A stretch of DNA of 10,958 nucleotides from CAZLAP01 sp964557715 (GCA_964557715.1 CAZLAP010000050.1:1-10958); one strand, 5' to 3'; shown: positions 1 through 5,368, counted from the first letter of the stretch. Made by a program: numbers and translations. The notes: a model not told the origin generated them from the sequence alone.

Positions 1-105
1 CTTAATACGAACTTTAATTTTAATCAAAGACTATTTAAGCTATTCGACTTATCGTCTGAAATCAATTATACAGCATTGGCGGAAGCTGTCAACAGGAATC
101 AATAA
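1..105 (+). CDS. Possible C-terminal end of a truncated upstream gene
   Basis: Reading frame 1 is open from the window edge for 34 codons and ends at TAA 103-105, directly followed by TAG. The translated end (…FKLFDLSSEINYTALAEAVN…) looks protein-like, with an amphipathic helical character, but no family can be named from so short a piece. Frame 2 is also open (about positions 2-205), but it runs far into the CDF gene and is the weaker candidate. The next gene starts 35 bases after this stop, a normal spacing for this window. The strand and the existence of the gene are inferred only from the open frame. Confidence 0.4.
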   Translation, partial: LNTNFNFNQRLFKLFDLSSEINYTALAEAVNRNQ

Positions 106-140
106 TAGACAAAAAAAGCTAAAAATGACAAAATTGACTA

Positions 141-1070
141 ATGCAGCAATCTTTAAGCTTAAAACAATCTTCCTCCTCGCGTCTTTCCGATGAAAAGGTA
201 GTCAGAACTTCCGTTAAAGTTGATATTGTTGATATTTTGCTGAACGGCGCGATAGCTGCTGTTACTGGCAGCGCGGTTATGCTGGCTAAAACTTTTCAGA
301 GTGTTTCTGATTTAATTGTTGACGGTTTGACTTATATTGGAATGAAGCGTTCAAAGCGACTGCCAACCAAAAAGTACCCTTTGGGTTTTGGCCGCGAACT
401 TTATATCTGGTCTCTTTTTTCCACGCTGATTATGTTTTTGCTTTTGGTCGGTTTGTCTTTGTATTTCGGCTTGCGGCAATTAATGAATCCCGAGCCGATT
501 AAAAATATTTATTTCATTTTTTTTATTTTAGGAGTTTCTTTTTTGAGCAACGCTTACGCTTTTTCCTTGAATTTCAGGAGAATTTTAGAAGGCAAGCCTT
601 TTTGGAAAATAAAGAAGGCTTTTTCCGAGTCAACTTTTTTAGAAACTAAAATAACTTTTACTTCGGATTTAATGGGAACCCTGGCAGCCGGTTTCGGATT
701 AACAGCTATTATTCTTTTTGAAAAAACAGGCAACCTTTGGTTTGATGGCTTGGGAGCTGTAATTATAGGCGCTTTAATGGCTTTTTTTTCGGTTTGGCTT
801 TTTAAAAACGTCAAAGATTTCATTATCGGCGTCAGCGCTCCGGAAGAAACGAAAAAATTAATAAAAGAAGCGGCTTTGGAAATTAAAGGAGTAGAGGAAG
901 TTTTGGATTTAAAAGCCGTGGTTATAGGCTCAAACCGCTTGCTTGTCAATTTGGAAATTCATGCGAGTTCAGGGTTAATGACAGAAGAGATTGAAGAACT
1001 GATTGACGGAGTAAGGAACAGAATTAAAGAAAAAGTGCCTTCCGCTTATCATATTCAGGTGGAACTTTAA
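141..1070 (+). CDS. Cation diffusion facilitator (CDF) family divalent metal transporter
   Basis: A 309-residue inner-membrane protein with the length and layout of CDF transporters, which export Zn2+, Fe2+, Mn2+ or similar ions in exchange for protons. About six hydrophobic segments lie between residues 26 and 222. TM2 carries the paired aspartates of the metal site (D57 and D61 in SVSDLIVD), followed by the family signature KKYPLGFGRE (residues 77-86). TM5 keeps one aspartate (D176 in TFTSDLMG), but the position where YiiP has a histidine is Thr172. The family motif FDGLGAVIIG is at 201-210. The C-terminal cytoplasmic ferredoxin-like domain spans about 231-309 and contains H274 and H304, possible regulatory metal ligands. 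No Shine-Dalgarno sequence is visible before ATG 141. An ATG at 125 is in another frame and stops soon. Substrate metal cannot be told from sequence. Confidence 0.9.
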   Translation: MQQSLSLKQSSSSRLSDEKVVRTSVKVDIVDILLNGAIAAVTGSAVMLAKTFQSVSDLIVDGLTYIGMKRSKRLPTKKYPLGFGRELYIWSLFSTLIMFLLLVGLSLYFGLRQLMNPEPIKNIYFIFFILGVSFLSNAYAFSLNFRRILEGKPFWKIKKAFSESTFLETKITFTSDLMGTLAAGFGLTAIILFEKTGNLWFDGLGAVIIGALMAFFSVWLFKNVKDFIIGVSAPEETKKLIKEAALEIKGVEEVLDLKAVVIGSNRLLVNLEIHASSGLMTEEIEELIDGVRNRIKEKVPSAYHIQVEL

Positions 1071-1078
1071 ATTATGAC

Positions 1079-1122
1079 AAGCCAAATTTTTAGACTTTTG
1101 GCTTAAAACCTTGATTTTTTTT
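1079..1122 (+). terminator. Weak rho-independent terminator after the CDF gene
   Basis: An 8-bp inverted repeat, AAGCCAAA (1079-1086) and TTTGGCTT (1097-1104), encloses a 10-nt loop just after the CDF stop codon. The T-run (1115-1122) starts ten bases past the stem, which is further than usual, and the stem is AT-rich, so termination may be inefficient. The T-run overlaps the proposed promoter of the next gene. Confidence 0.45.
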
Positions 1123-1138
1123 GCATATTTTTTATTAT
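1111..1138 (+). promoter_or_regulatory. Possible sigma70-type promoter for the 1176-1649 gene
   Basis: A -35-like TTGATT (1111-1116) and a -10-like TATTAT (1133-1138) are separated by 16 bases. This would place the transcript start near 1145, about 30 bases before the ATG. TTATAA (1135-1140) is an alternative -10 with an 18-base spacer. Both are imperfect boxes in AT-rich DNA, so this is a tentative call. Confidence 0.4.
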
Positions 1139-1161
1139 AAAAAAGCACATTAACAAAAGAG

Positions 1162-1167
1162 AGGAGG
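1162..1167 (+). promoter_or_regulatory. Strong Shine-Dalgarno sequence
   Basis: AGGAGG sits 8 bases before ATG 1176, an ideal position, and fixes the start of that gene. It stands out because most genes in this window have no recognisable Shine-Dalgarno sequence. Confidence 0.85.
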
Positions 1168-1175
1168 CGGGTAAA

Positions 1176-1649
1176 ATGTGGAAATTCAACTATTTTCGAG
1201 AAAACGGAGGAAAAGTTGAATTTGGTCCTTTTGCCAGCGAAGGAGAGGCTCAAATTGAAAGGGACAAAATAATAAGTTTTGGCGCTTTTTGTTCCGAGCC
1301 TTTTGAAGTTTCGGAAGAAACTCCAAATAAAAGCAGAAGTTACATTAATAATAAAATCAGGAGTTTTGAAAGCTACTTTTACAAGGAAGTGGCTATTTTA
1401 AAAGAAATAAGCATTCCTTGTTATATTTTTTACGATTTTTTAATGATTGCTTTAAAACGCGTAAATATTTTCATTAAAGCGATCGCGCCTTCTGCATACA
1501 GGGCAGAATATTTGCTAAGAATAACTGATATTATCAAGTTTCAAGCTCGTTTTTATGGAAACAAGGATAGTTTCTTGTATAGAGATAACCTTATAAGCAA
1601 AGAGCTGTTTCGTTTAGCCGAGAAGGTGGAAGCTCGTTTGAGTTTATAA
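1176..1649 (+). CDS. Uncharacterised protein with short N-terminal GPF…CSxPFEV domain
   Basis: A 157-residue soluble protein of unknown function. The start is fixed by AGGAGG at ideal spacing. It looks bipartite. Residues 1-46 form a compact, probably alpha/beta unit with aromatic residues and the pattern GPFASEGEA…FGAFCSEPFEV, ending at a polar linker (47-55). Residues 56-157 are predicted mostly helical, with hydrophobic and basic stretches such as KRVNIFIKAIAP, but without a convincing transmembrane segment. I do not recognise a characterised family; I have the impression that the N-terminal pattern recurs in small CPR proteins, but this was not tested. The gene has its own promoter candidate and a strong terminator, so it is probably monocistronic. 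No catalytic motif is visible. Confidence 0.8.
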   Translation: MWKFNYFRENGGKVEFGPFASEGEAQIERDKIISFGAFCSEPFEVSEETPNKSRSYINNKIRSFESYFYKEVAILKEISIPCYIFYDFLMIALKRVNIFIKAIAPSAYRAEYLLRITDIIKFQARFYGNKDSFLYRDNLISKELFRLAEKVEARLSL

Positions 1650-1656
1650 AAACCGC

Positions 1657-1694
1657 AAAAGAGCCTGTTGTTTGTAAAATAGGCTCTTTTTTCT
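1657..1694 (+). terminator. Rho-independent terminator of the 1176-1649 gene
   Basis: Arms AAAAGAGCCT (1657-1666) and AGGCTCTTTT (1681-1690) pair perfectly; a few more pairs (G-T, T-A, T-A) can extend the stem into the 14-nt loop. The 3' arm runs into a T-rich tail (1685-1692). It lies 8 bases after the stop codon and just before the next promoter, so it insulates the two units. Confidence 0.88.
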
Positions 1695-1696
1695 TG

Positions 1697-1724
1697 TTGA
1701 AAGCAAAATTTTTTTTGCTATAAT
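1697..1724 (+). promoter_or_regulatory. Near-consensus sigma70 promoter for the DUF6485-greA-Gmad2 cluster
   Basis: TTGAAA (1697-1702) and a perfect TATAAT (1719-1724) with a 16-base spacer. The expected transcript start near 1731 leaves only about 7 bases before ATG 1738, with no Shine-Dalgarno sequence, so the mRNA would be nearly leaderless. Confidence 0.75.
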
Positions 1725-1737
1725 AAAAAACAGCTTT

Positions 1738-1926
1738 ATGGAATGCAAAAAGGAAGAAAATTCAAAGAATTGTCCCTGTACTTATTCCGGTTGTCCGAGA
1801 AAAGGTTTGTGTTGCGATTGCCTAAGTTATCATTTAAAAAAAAATGAACTGCCAGCCTGTTATTTCTCAAAAGAAGAAGAAAAGACTTATGACAGGTCAA
1901 TCAGTAATTTTATTAAAAAGCTATGA
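1738..1926 (+). CDS. Small cysteine-rich protein, DUF6485-like
   Basis: A 62-residue protein with six cysteines: NCPCTYSGCPRKGLCCDC (residues 11-28) holds five of them plus a sixth at its end, and PACYF (39-43) adds another. The spacing (CPC…C…CC.C…C) suggests a small metal-binding or Fe-S fold. The pattern, including the conserved-looking tail KTYDRSI, matches my memory of DUF6485, a family of unknown function; this assignment is from recognition and was not searched. It is the first gene after a strong promoter and overlaps greA by ATGA (1923-1926), so the two are probably translationally coupled. No Shine-Dalgarno sequence is present. Confidence 0.8.
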   Translation: MECKKEENSKNCPCTYSGCPRKGLCCDCLSYHLKKNELPACYFSKEEEKTYDRSISNFIKKL

Positions 1927-2375
1927 AAAAATTTTTAACTTTAGAAGGTTTGGAGAAATTAAAAAAAGAGTTGGAATATCTGGAGAAAGTTAAAAGAAAA
2001 CAAGTTTCGGAAAGACTGAATGAAGCTATTTCCCAGGGTGATTTAAGAGAGAATGCGGGTTACGACGCTGCCAAAGAAGAGCAGGGTTTTGTTGAGGGAA
2101 GGATTAAAGAGTTAAAAGAAATAATTGCTCAAGCCGAAGTAATTCAGAAAAAACAAGGCGATAAAGTTCAAATAGGATCTTTTGTTTTTTTAGAGCCAAG
2201 CGGAGGCCAAGAAAAATTCCAAATTGTCGGACCTGAAGAAGCAGATATTTTACAGGGCAGAATATCTCTTAATTCTCCTCTGGGCAAAGCGCTTTTAAAT
2301 AAAAAAAACGGGGACGTTGTTAAAGTTAGCTCTCCGGAAGGCGAGAAAGAGTATAAAATCGTTAAAGTTCAATGA
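1923..2375 (+). CDS. greA: Transcription elongation factor GreA
   Basis: A 150-residue protein of normal GreA length. GreA enters the RNA polymerase secondary channel and stimulates cleavage of backtracked RNA so that stalled elongation can resume. Residues 1-75 form the antiparallel coiled coil with the hallmark tip GDLRENAGYDAAKEEQ (39-54); D40 and E43 correspond to the acidic tip residues that position the catalytic Mg2+. Residues 80-150 form the FKBP-like C-terminal domain, with the signature IVGPEEAD…ISLNSPLGKALL (101-125) and the GDVVKV…EYKIVKV end. The start overlaps the upstream stop as ATGA, and the stop overlaps the next start as ATGA (2372-2375), so it sits inside a coupled three-gene unit. 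GreA versus GreB is settled by the lack of the basic-patch features of GreB that I know; this is the less certain part. Confidence 0.95.
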   Translation: MKKFLTLEGLEKLKKELEYLEKVKRKQVSERLNEAISQGDLRENAGYDAAKEEQGFVEGRIKELKEIIAQAEVIQKKQGDKVQIGSFVFLEPSGGQEKFQIVGPEEADILQGRISLNSPLGKALLNKKNGDVVKVSSPEGEKEYKIVKVQ

Positions 2376-2905
2376 AGCCTTTTATTTTTATCGGAGTATT
2401 AATAATTGTTTTTCTTGTTGTTTTTCTTTTCCTAAACGGCGAATTTGTTGAAGCGCCCGAGATAAGCGTGGATTCTTTTGAGGACTGTCTTTCTGCTGGT
2501 TATCCGATTTTAGAATCTTATCCGCGGCAATGCAGGATGCCGGACGGAAAAACTTTTATTGAGGATATTGGCAACGAACTGGAAAAAATTGATTTGATTC
2601 AAGTTGAAAATCCTCGGCCTAACCAAAAAGTAAGCAGCCCTTTGCTTGTCAAAGGAAAAGCAAGAGGGGCTTGGTTTTTTGAAGCTGATTTTCCGGTGAG
2701 GTTATTGAACAGCGAAGGGGAATTAGTTGCCGCAGGAACAGCAACAGCTCAATCTGATTGGATGACTAAAGAATTTGTGCTTTTTTCAGCAGAATTGGAA
2801 TTTGAAAACCCTGAAACAAAAAAAGGCATTTTGATTTTTGAAAAAGACAATCCTTCCGGTCTTCCCGAATACGATGATGAATTAATAATGCCGGTATATT
2901 TTTAA
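2372..2905 (+). CDS. Membrane-anchored Gmad2 (immunoglobulin-like) domain protein
   Basis: A 177-residue exported or membrane-anchored protein. Residues 3-21 are a strongly hydrophobic anchor without a lipobox. Residues 33-65 form a small unit with two cysteines, C39 and C54 (SFEDCLSAGYPILESYPRQCRMPDGKTF in outline), that could form a disulfide outside the membrane. Residues 79-177 match the Gmad2 domain, an Ig-like fold first noted in association with spore-germination GerM proteins: NPRPNQKVSSPLLVKGKARG…F….V.L…G…..G.A. and the ending ….MPVYF. In this setting it is not evidence of sporulation; Gmad2 is probably a surface or envelope binding module. It overlaps greA by ATGA. A GerMN protein, the usual partner domain, is encoded 1.9 kb downstream. 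Confidence 0.82.
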   Translation: MKPFIFIGVLIIVFLVVFLFLNGEFVEAPEISVDSFEDCLSAGYPILESYPRQCRMPDGKTFIEDIGNELEKIDLIQVENPRPNQKVSSPLLVKGKARGAWFFEADFPVRLLNSEGELVAAGTATAQSDWMTKEFVLFSAELEFENPETKKGILIFEKDNPSGLPEYDDELIMPVYF

Positions 2906-2907
2906 TT

Positions 2908-2920
2908 TAAAAAGGTCGCA
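2908..2920 (+). repeat. Copy 1 of the TAAAAAGGTCG(C/A)A upstream motif
   Basis: TAAAAAGGTCGCA lies 28 bases before ATG 2949 and two bases after the Gmad2 stop. The other copies are at 4692, 4806 and 6331. All are in sense orientation upstream of an ATG. A TATATT hexamer (2895-2900) just upstream could be a -10 box. Confidence 0.6.
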
Positions 2921-2948
2921 TTCAGGTTAAATTTAAAAATATTTATTT

Positions 2949-3161
2949 ATGGAAGAGCTTTTTTCAAGCATGAAGTTTTCCTTGTTTATTTTGCTAATGA
3001 TTTTATGGACTATTCCCTGGAAAGGAGTAGCTTTATGGAGGGCGGCAAAAAACAACCACAAGATATGGTTTATTGCTATTTTACTGCTTAACACTTTGGC
3101 AATACTGGAAATTGTTTATATATTCGGTTTTAGCAAGAGGAAAAAATTGGAACAGCAATAA
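2949..3161 (+). CDS. Small two-TM membrane protein, DUF5652-like
   Basis: A 70-residue protein with two transmembrane helices (about 8-22 and 38-58) flanking a short basic loop, WKGVALWRAAKNNHKIWF (24-41), and a basic tail SKRKKLEQQ. The W-K-G-x-A-L-W-R-A-A motif followed by WFIA…NTLAILEI resembles DUF5652, small membrane proteins of unknown function. The assignment is by recognition only. An internal ATG at residue 8 could be the real start, but the first ATG fits the spacing from the upstream motif. No Shine-Dalgarno sequence. The next small membrane protein begins three bases after the stop. Confidence 0.78.
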   Translation: MEELFSSMKFSLFILLMILWTIPWKGVALWRAAKNNHKIWFIAILLLNTLAILEIVYIFGFSKRKKLEQQ

Positions 3162-3163
3162 TA

Positions 3164-3364
3164 ATGTTTCGCTTAATTCTTTTCATAGTTTCTTTTTTAG
3201 TTATTTTGCTTTCCGTTCTAATCGGAATGATTGTTATTTATCATTTTAGGCGTTTTGGAATAAAAGACGACGCAAATGTTAAAAGATTTTTAAATGCTTT
3301 TGAGATTGGCAGCGGAGTCATTATTGCCTTGAATCTTGTTTTATTGTTTTTAATAGTATTTTAA
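3164..3364 (+). CDS. Small two-TM membrane protein of unknown function
   Basis: A 66-residue protein with two hydrophobic helices (about 2-26 and 47-66) and a polar loop rich in charged residues between them (HFRRFGIKDDANVKRF, 27-42). I recognise no family. It follows the preceding gene by two bases and is probably co-transcribed and co-translated with it. The overall size and topology resemble its neighbour, but the sequences do not look homologous. Length and clean spacing support it being real; function is unknown. Confidence 0.65.
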   Translation: MFRLILFIVSFLVILLSVLIGMIVIYHFRRFGIKDDANVKRFLNAFEIGSGVIIALNLVLLFLIVF

Positions 3365-3369
3365 ATCGG

Positions 3370-3385
3370 TATAATATAATATAAC
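3370..3385 (+). promoter_or_regulatory. Triple overlapping -10-like hexamers before the PH-domain gene
   Basis: TATAAT (3370-3375), TATAAT (3375-3380) and TATAAC (3380-3385) overlap by one base each. No good -35 at the right distance is visible; TTGTTT (3344-3349) is 20 bases from the first hexamer. This could be a promoter with multiple starts or simply an AT-rich tract. The leader would contain the hairpins at 3391-3432. Confidence 0.5.
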
Positions 3386-3386
3386 A

Positions 3387-3443
3387 GTCAATGAAGCTAA
3401 AGCTTCATTTCCACCTTCGCTTCTGCTGAAGCTCGGTCAATGA
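3387..3443 (+). repeat. Two hairpins flanked by an 8-bp direct repeat, reaching the next start codon
   Basis: GTCAATGA occurs at 3387-3394 and again at 3436-3443, where its ATG is the start of the PH-domain gene. Between and partly over them lie two inverted repeats: ATGAAGCT (3391-3398) with AGCTTCAT (3401-3408), and GCTTC (3419-3423) with GAAGC (3428-3432). TGAAGCT also recurs at 3427-3433 and can pair with AGCTTCA 3401-3407, so alternative folds are possible. The second stem ends 7 bases before the start codon and could affect translation. Confidence 0.6.
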
Positions 3444-4015
3444 TTACATTTAGGGAGAATGAAAAAATTTATTTAATCAAGCGGCGGCATAAACTATCTT
3501 TGCTAAGGGAGATTTTTCCTTCAGTAGTGTTTTTTTCGGCAATAGCAGTTTTGGCAATAGTTCTGCTTTTCACTTCTTCTCTTTCCTGGCCCGAATGGAT
3601 AATGGATTTGTTTCCAATGCTTTCTGATATCAGTCTGCACATATTTTTATTTTTTGTCATTTCCCTTTTATTTTTAATTTGCTGGGTTTTTCTTTTTGTG
3701 GCCATAGCCCGCTATTATCTTGATAGCTGGATTGTGACAAATCAGAGAACAATTCATACCGAACTTAAAGGGCTTTTTAACAGAGTGGTTTCTACGGTTC
3801 CGCATGATAAGATTCAGGACATAACGGTGGAAGTTCGCGGAATTCTTCCAACTTTTTTTCACTACGGAGACCTTCATATCCAGACTGCCGGGGGATTCAG
3901 AAATTTTGTTTTTCGCGAGATTCCTGAACCTAACAAGACTAAAGACGTTATTTTTAAAGCGCAAAATGAATATTTAGCTTTAAAAAATTATCAAAACAAT
4001 GCCAGTCAACAGTAA
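3440..4015 (+). CDS. Membrane protein with bacterial PH domain (YdbS/YdbT-like, bPH2)
   Basis: A 191-residue protein. Two transmembrane helices (about 27-46 and 66-90) precede a cytoplasm-facing bacterial PH-like domain (about 93-165) with the signature YYLDSWIVTNQRTIHTELKG…, the IQDITVEVRGILPTFFHYGDL stretch (125-145) and a TAGGFRNFVFREIPEP end (149-164). This order is typical of the short PH-domain membrane proteins often annotated YdbS-like; their molecular role is poorly defined. The start is preceded by the hairpin leader and has no Shine-Dalgarno sequence; an in-frame stop lies at 3398-3400, so the start cannot be far upstream. The 3' end overlaps the next gene by 17 bases in another frame, which suggests translational coupling. 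Confidence 0.85.
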   Translation: MITFRENEKIYLIKRRHKLSLLREIFPSVVFFSAIAVLAIVLLFTSSLSWPEWIMDLFPMLSDISLHIFLFFVISLLFLICWVFLFVAIARYYLDSWIVTNQRTIHTELKGLFNRVVSTVPHDKIQDITVEVRGILPTFFHYGDLHIQTAGGFRNFVFREIPEPNKTKDVIFKAQNEYLALKNYQNNASQQ

Positions 4016-4694
4016 TAGGCAAATTCAGCTTTCTCCGAGTTCGTTGAATTTATACCTGGAATGCCCTTGCTGTTTTTGGCTGGAAAAAAGAATGAGAATC
4101 AGAAGACCCCAGCCTTATCCTTACGCTTTAAACGCTGCGGTGGATATTCTTTTGAAAGAAGAATTTGACAGTTACAGGAAAAGCGGCAAACAGCATCCCT
4201 TGCTGCTGGCGCACAATATCAATGCCAAGCTTTTTCAAAACCAGGAATTGCTTAACCAGTGGAGGAATAATTTCAGCGGAATTCGCTATTACGACGCTGA
4301 ATTGGCAGCCACTATTTTTGGCGCAGTAGACGATGTTCTGGAATTTCCTGACGGCAAATTAGCTCCATTGGATTATAAGTCTACGGGCAGCGCTACGGCC
4401 AATATTTACGATCGTTTTCAGATACAAATGGACGTTTATACTTATCTTTTGGAAAAAAACGGCTTTTCAACCACAAGAAAGGGATATCTGGCTTTTTATA
4501 TAGTTGACAAGAAAAACGGCTTTAAAGACAGACTGCCTTTCAGAAAAGAAATTCAGGAAATAGAAACTGATCCTTCCGACATTTCTCAACTGTTCAGAGA
4601 AGCGGTTCTTCTTTTAGGCAAAACTGCGCCGCCTCCGCACAGCCAGGAATGCCAATACGGGCAGTGGTTTAAAAAAGCTTCTGATTTTCAATAA
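3999..4694 (+). CDS. PD-(D/E)XK superfamily nuclease, RecB/Cas4-like
   Basis: A 231-residue protein with the order of motifs of RecB-type nucleases. The N-terminal LSPSSLNLYLECPCCFW (11-27) corresponds to the S-x-L-x-x-Y-x-x-CP entry motif. IFGAVDDVLEFPDGKLAPLDYKST (106-129) holds the probable metal ligands D111 and D125 and catalytic K127. Q143xxxY147 matches the QxxxY motif. In Cas4 and AddB-type proteins one N-terminal and three C-terminal cysteines bind a 4Fe-4S cluster; here there are C22, C24 and C25 at the N-terminus but only C218 at the C-terminus, so a standard cluster cannot be formed by this layout alone. No cas genes or CRISPR repeats are near. A DNA repair or processing role is likely, by family. 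The gene overlaps the PH-domain gene by 17 bases and its stop codon is the first part of motif copy 2. Confidence 0.82.
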   Translation: MPVNSNRQIQLSPSSLNLYLECPCCFWLEKRMRIRRPQPYPYALNAAVDILLKEEFDSYRKSGKQHPLLLAHNINAKLFQNQELLNQWRNNFSGIRYYDAELAATIFGAVDDVLEFPDGKLAPLDYKSTGSATANIYDRFQIQMDVYTYLLEKNGFSTTRKGYLAFYIVDKKNGFKDRLPFRKEIQEIETDPSDISQLFREAVLLLGKTAPPPHSQECQYGQWFKKASDFQ

Positions 4695-4704
4695 AAAGGT
4701 CGAA
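4692..4704 (+). repeat. Copy 2 of the TAAAAAGGTCG(C/A)A upstream motif
   Basis: TAAAAAGGTCGAA begins with the stop codon of the nuclease gene and ends 29 bases before ATG 4734. Confidence 0.6.
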
Positions 4705-4718
4705 ACATTATCAATTAA

Positions 4719-4724
4719 AAGGAG
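4719..4724 (+). promoter_or_regulatory. Shine-Dalgarno sequence for the 24-codon ORF
   Basis: AAGGAG lies 9 bases before ATG 4734, within AATTAAAAGGAGAATAAT. It is too far (34 bases) from ATG 4759 to serve the long form of the GerMN gene, and so points to translation of the small ORF. Confidence 0.7.
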
Positions 4725-4733
4725 AATAATAAA

Positions 4734-4808
4734 ATGAAATTCACAACAAGCAAAAAACTTGAAGGTAACGAAGACGGAGATGATGGCAGGATTAAAGAAG
4801 AAAAATAA
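4734..4808 (+). CDS. Short ORF of 24 codons, possible leader peptide or small protein
   Basis: An ATG with a well-placed AAGGAG opens a 24-codon frame ending at TAA 4806-4808. The peptide starts MKFTTSKKLEG and then is strongly acidic and basic in turn (…NEDGDDGRIKEEK), with no hydrophobic segment. It is preceded by motif copy 2 and its stop is the start of motif copy 3. No family is recognised. It could be a genuine small protein, a leader peptide affecting the GerMN gene, or a decayed remnant. The Shine-Dalgarno sequence is its main support. Confidence 0.5.
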   Translation: MKFTTSKKLEGNEDGDDGRIKEEK

Positions 4809-4818
4809 AAGGTCGAAA
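4806..4818 (+). repeat. Copy 3 of the upstream motif (one A shorter)
   Basis: TAAAAGGTCGAAA overlaps the stop codon of the 24-codon ORF and ends 18 bases before ATG 4837. Its position relative to 4837, like the other copies to their ATGs, supports 4837 as the real start of the GerMN gene. Confidence 0.6.
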
Positions 4819-4836
4819 ATTAAAAAAACAGGAACT

Positions 4837-5352
4837 ATGAGAAACACGCTAATTGCTTTAATTATTATTTTCATATTTGCCGCTGTTTATTTTACGGTTC
4901 AGAAACAAAAAGAAACTGAAGATATTCTGCCTGTTCCCGTTGAGTCTGAAGAAAAAAAAGAATCAATGACTATAAAAGTTTTTTTCGGAAATTCCGAACA
5001 GAATTTGGAAGCTCTGTGTGAAAAGGTTTTTCCAGTTGAAAGAACAATTGAAAAAACAGAAGCAGTAGCCAGGGCAGCTTTGGAAGAACTTTTGAAAGGA
5101 CCGACTTCGGATGAAAAAGCAATGGGGTATTTCACCAACCTTAACAAAGAAGGGGTAAAAATTCAGAGTTTAGTTATTGAAGACGGGACAGCCAGAGTTG
5201 ATTTTAGCGAAGAGCTGGAGTTTCAGGTTGGAGGTTCCTGCAGGGTAGCTGCCATTCGGGCTGAAATTAGGGAAACTTTAAAACAATTTCCAACAGTGGA
5301 GAACGTTGAAATTTCAATCAATGGCAGAACCGAAGACATTTTACAGCCTTAA
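4837..5352 (+). CDS. Membrane-anchored GerMN domain protein
   Basis: A 171-residue protein from the start chosen here. The frame stays open back to ATG 4759, but ATG 4837 gives a clean N-terminus MRNTLIALIIIFIFAAVYF (signal anchor, residues 4-20) and avoids overlap with the 24-codon ORF and motif copy 3. A charged linker (21-43) leads to a GerMN domain (about 44-171): TIKVFFGN near its start, a helix AVARAALEELLKGPTSDEKAMGYF (79-102 in outline), then EDGTARVDFSEEL and GGSCRVAAIRAEIRETLKQFPTVENVEISINGR. GerMN was named from the spore protein GerM, but occurs widely in envelope proteins and does not imply sporulation. The Gmad2 partner domain is in the separate gene at 2372-2905. The cupin gene follows after 16 bases. 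Confidence 0.82.
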   Translation: MRNTLIALIIIFIFAAVYFTVQKQKETEDILPVPVESEEKKESMTIKVFFGNSEQNLEALCEKVFPVERTIEKTEAVARAALEELLKGPTSDEKAMGYFTNLNKEGVKIQSLVIEDGTARVDFSEELEFQVGGSCRVAAIRAEIRETLKQFPTVENVEISINGRTEDILQP

Positions 5353-5368
5353 AAAATTACATAAAAAA

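Noticed and set aside
2..205. Frame-2 open stretch from the window edge into the CDF gene
   Set aside because: It overlaps a clear CDF gene by more than 60 bases in another frame and has no protein features; the frame-1 tail ending at 105 is the simpler reading.
554..1253. Minus-strand open frames opposite the CDF gene and its downstream neighbour
   Set aside because: They are shadows of well-supported + strand genes, with low-complexity Lys/Phe/Ser-rich translations, no start signals and no family resemblance. The same applies to the other minus-strand frames in the window.
1923..2375. Alternative genetic code with TGA read as glycine
   Set aside because: Two TGA stops (1924-1926 and 2373-2375) end proteins at their natural family lengths and sit in ATGA overlaps, so TGA acts as stop here.
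3391..3429. 12-codon ORF before the PH-domain gene as a coding gene
   Set aside because: It lies within the inverted repeats and has no Shine-Dalgarno sequence; kept only as a possibility within the leader finding.
3999..4694. Calling the nuclease Cas4
   Set aside because: No CRISPR context and the Fe-S cysteine arrangement is incomplete, so only the PD-(D/E)XK superfamily is claimed.
4759..4836. N-terminal extension of the GerMN protein from ATG 4759
   Set aside because: It overlaps the Shine-Dalgarno-led 24-codon ORF, has no ribosome binding site of its own, puts a Lys-rich stretch before the signal anchor, and spans motif copy 3, which elsewhere lies upstream of the start.
5306..5368. 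N-terminal extension of the cupin from ATG 5306
   Set aside because: The extra residues are read from within the GerMN gene and past its stop in another frame, and are not cupin-like; ATG 5369 gives a natural family start and 16-base spacing.
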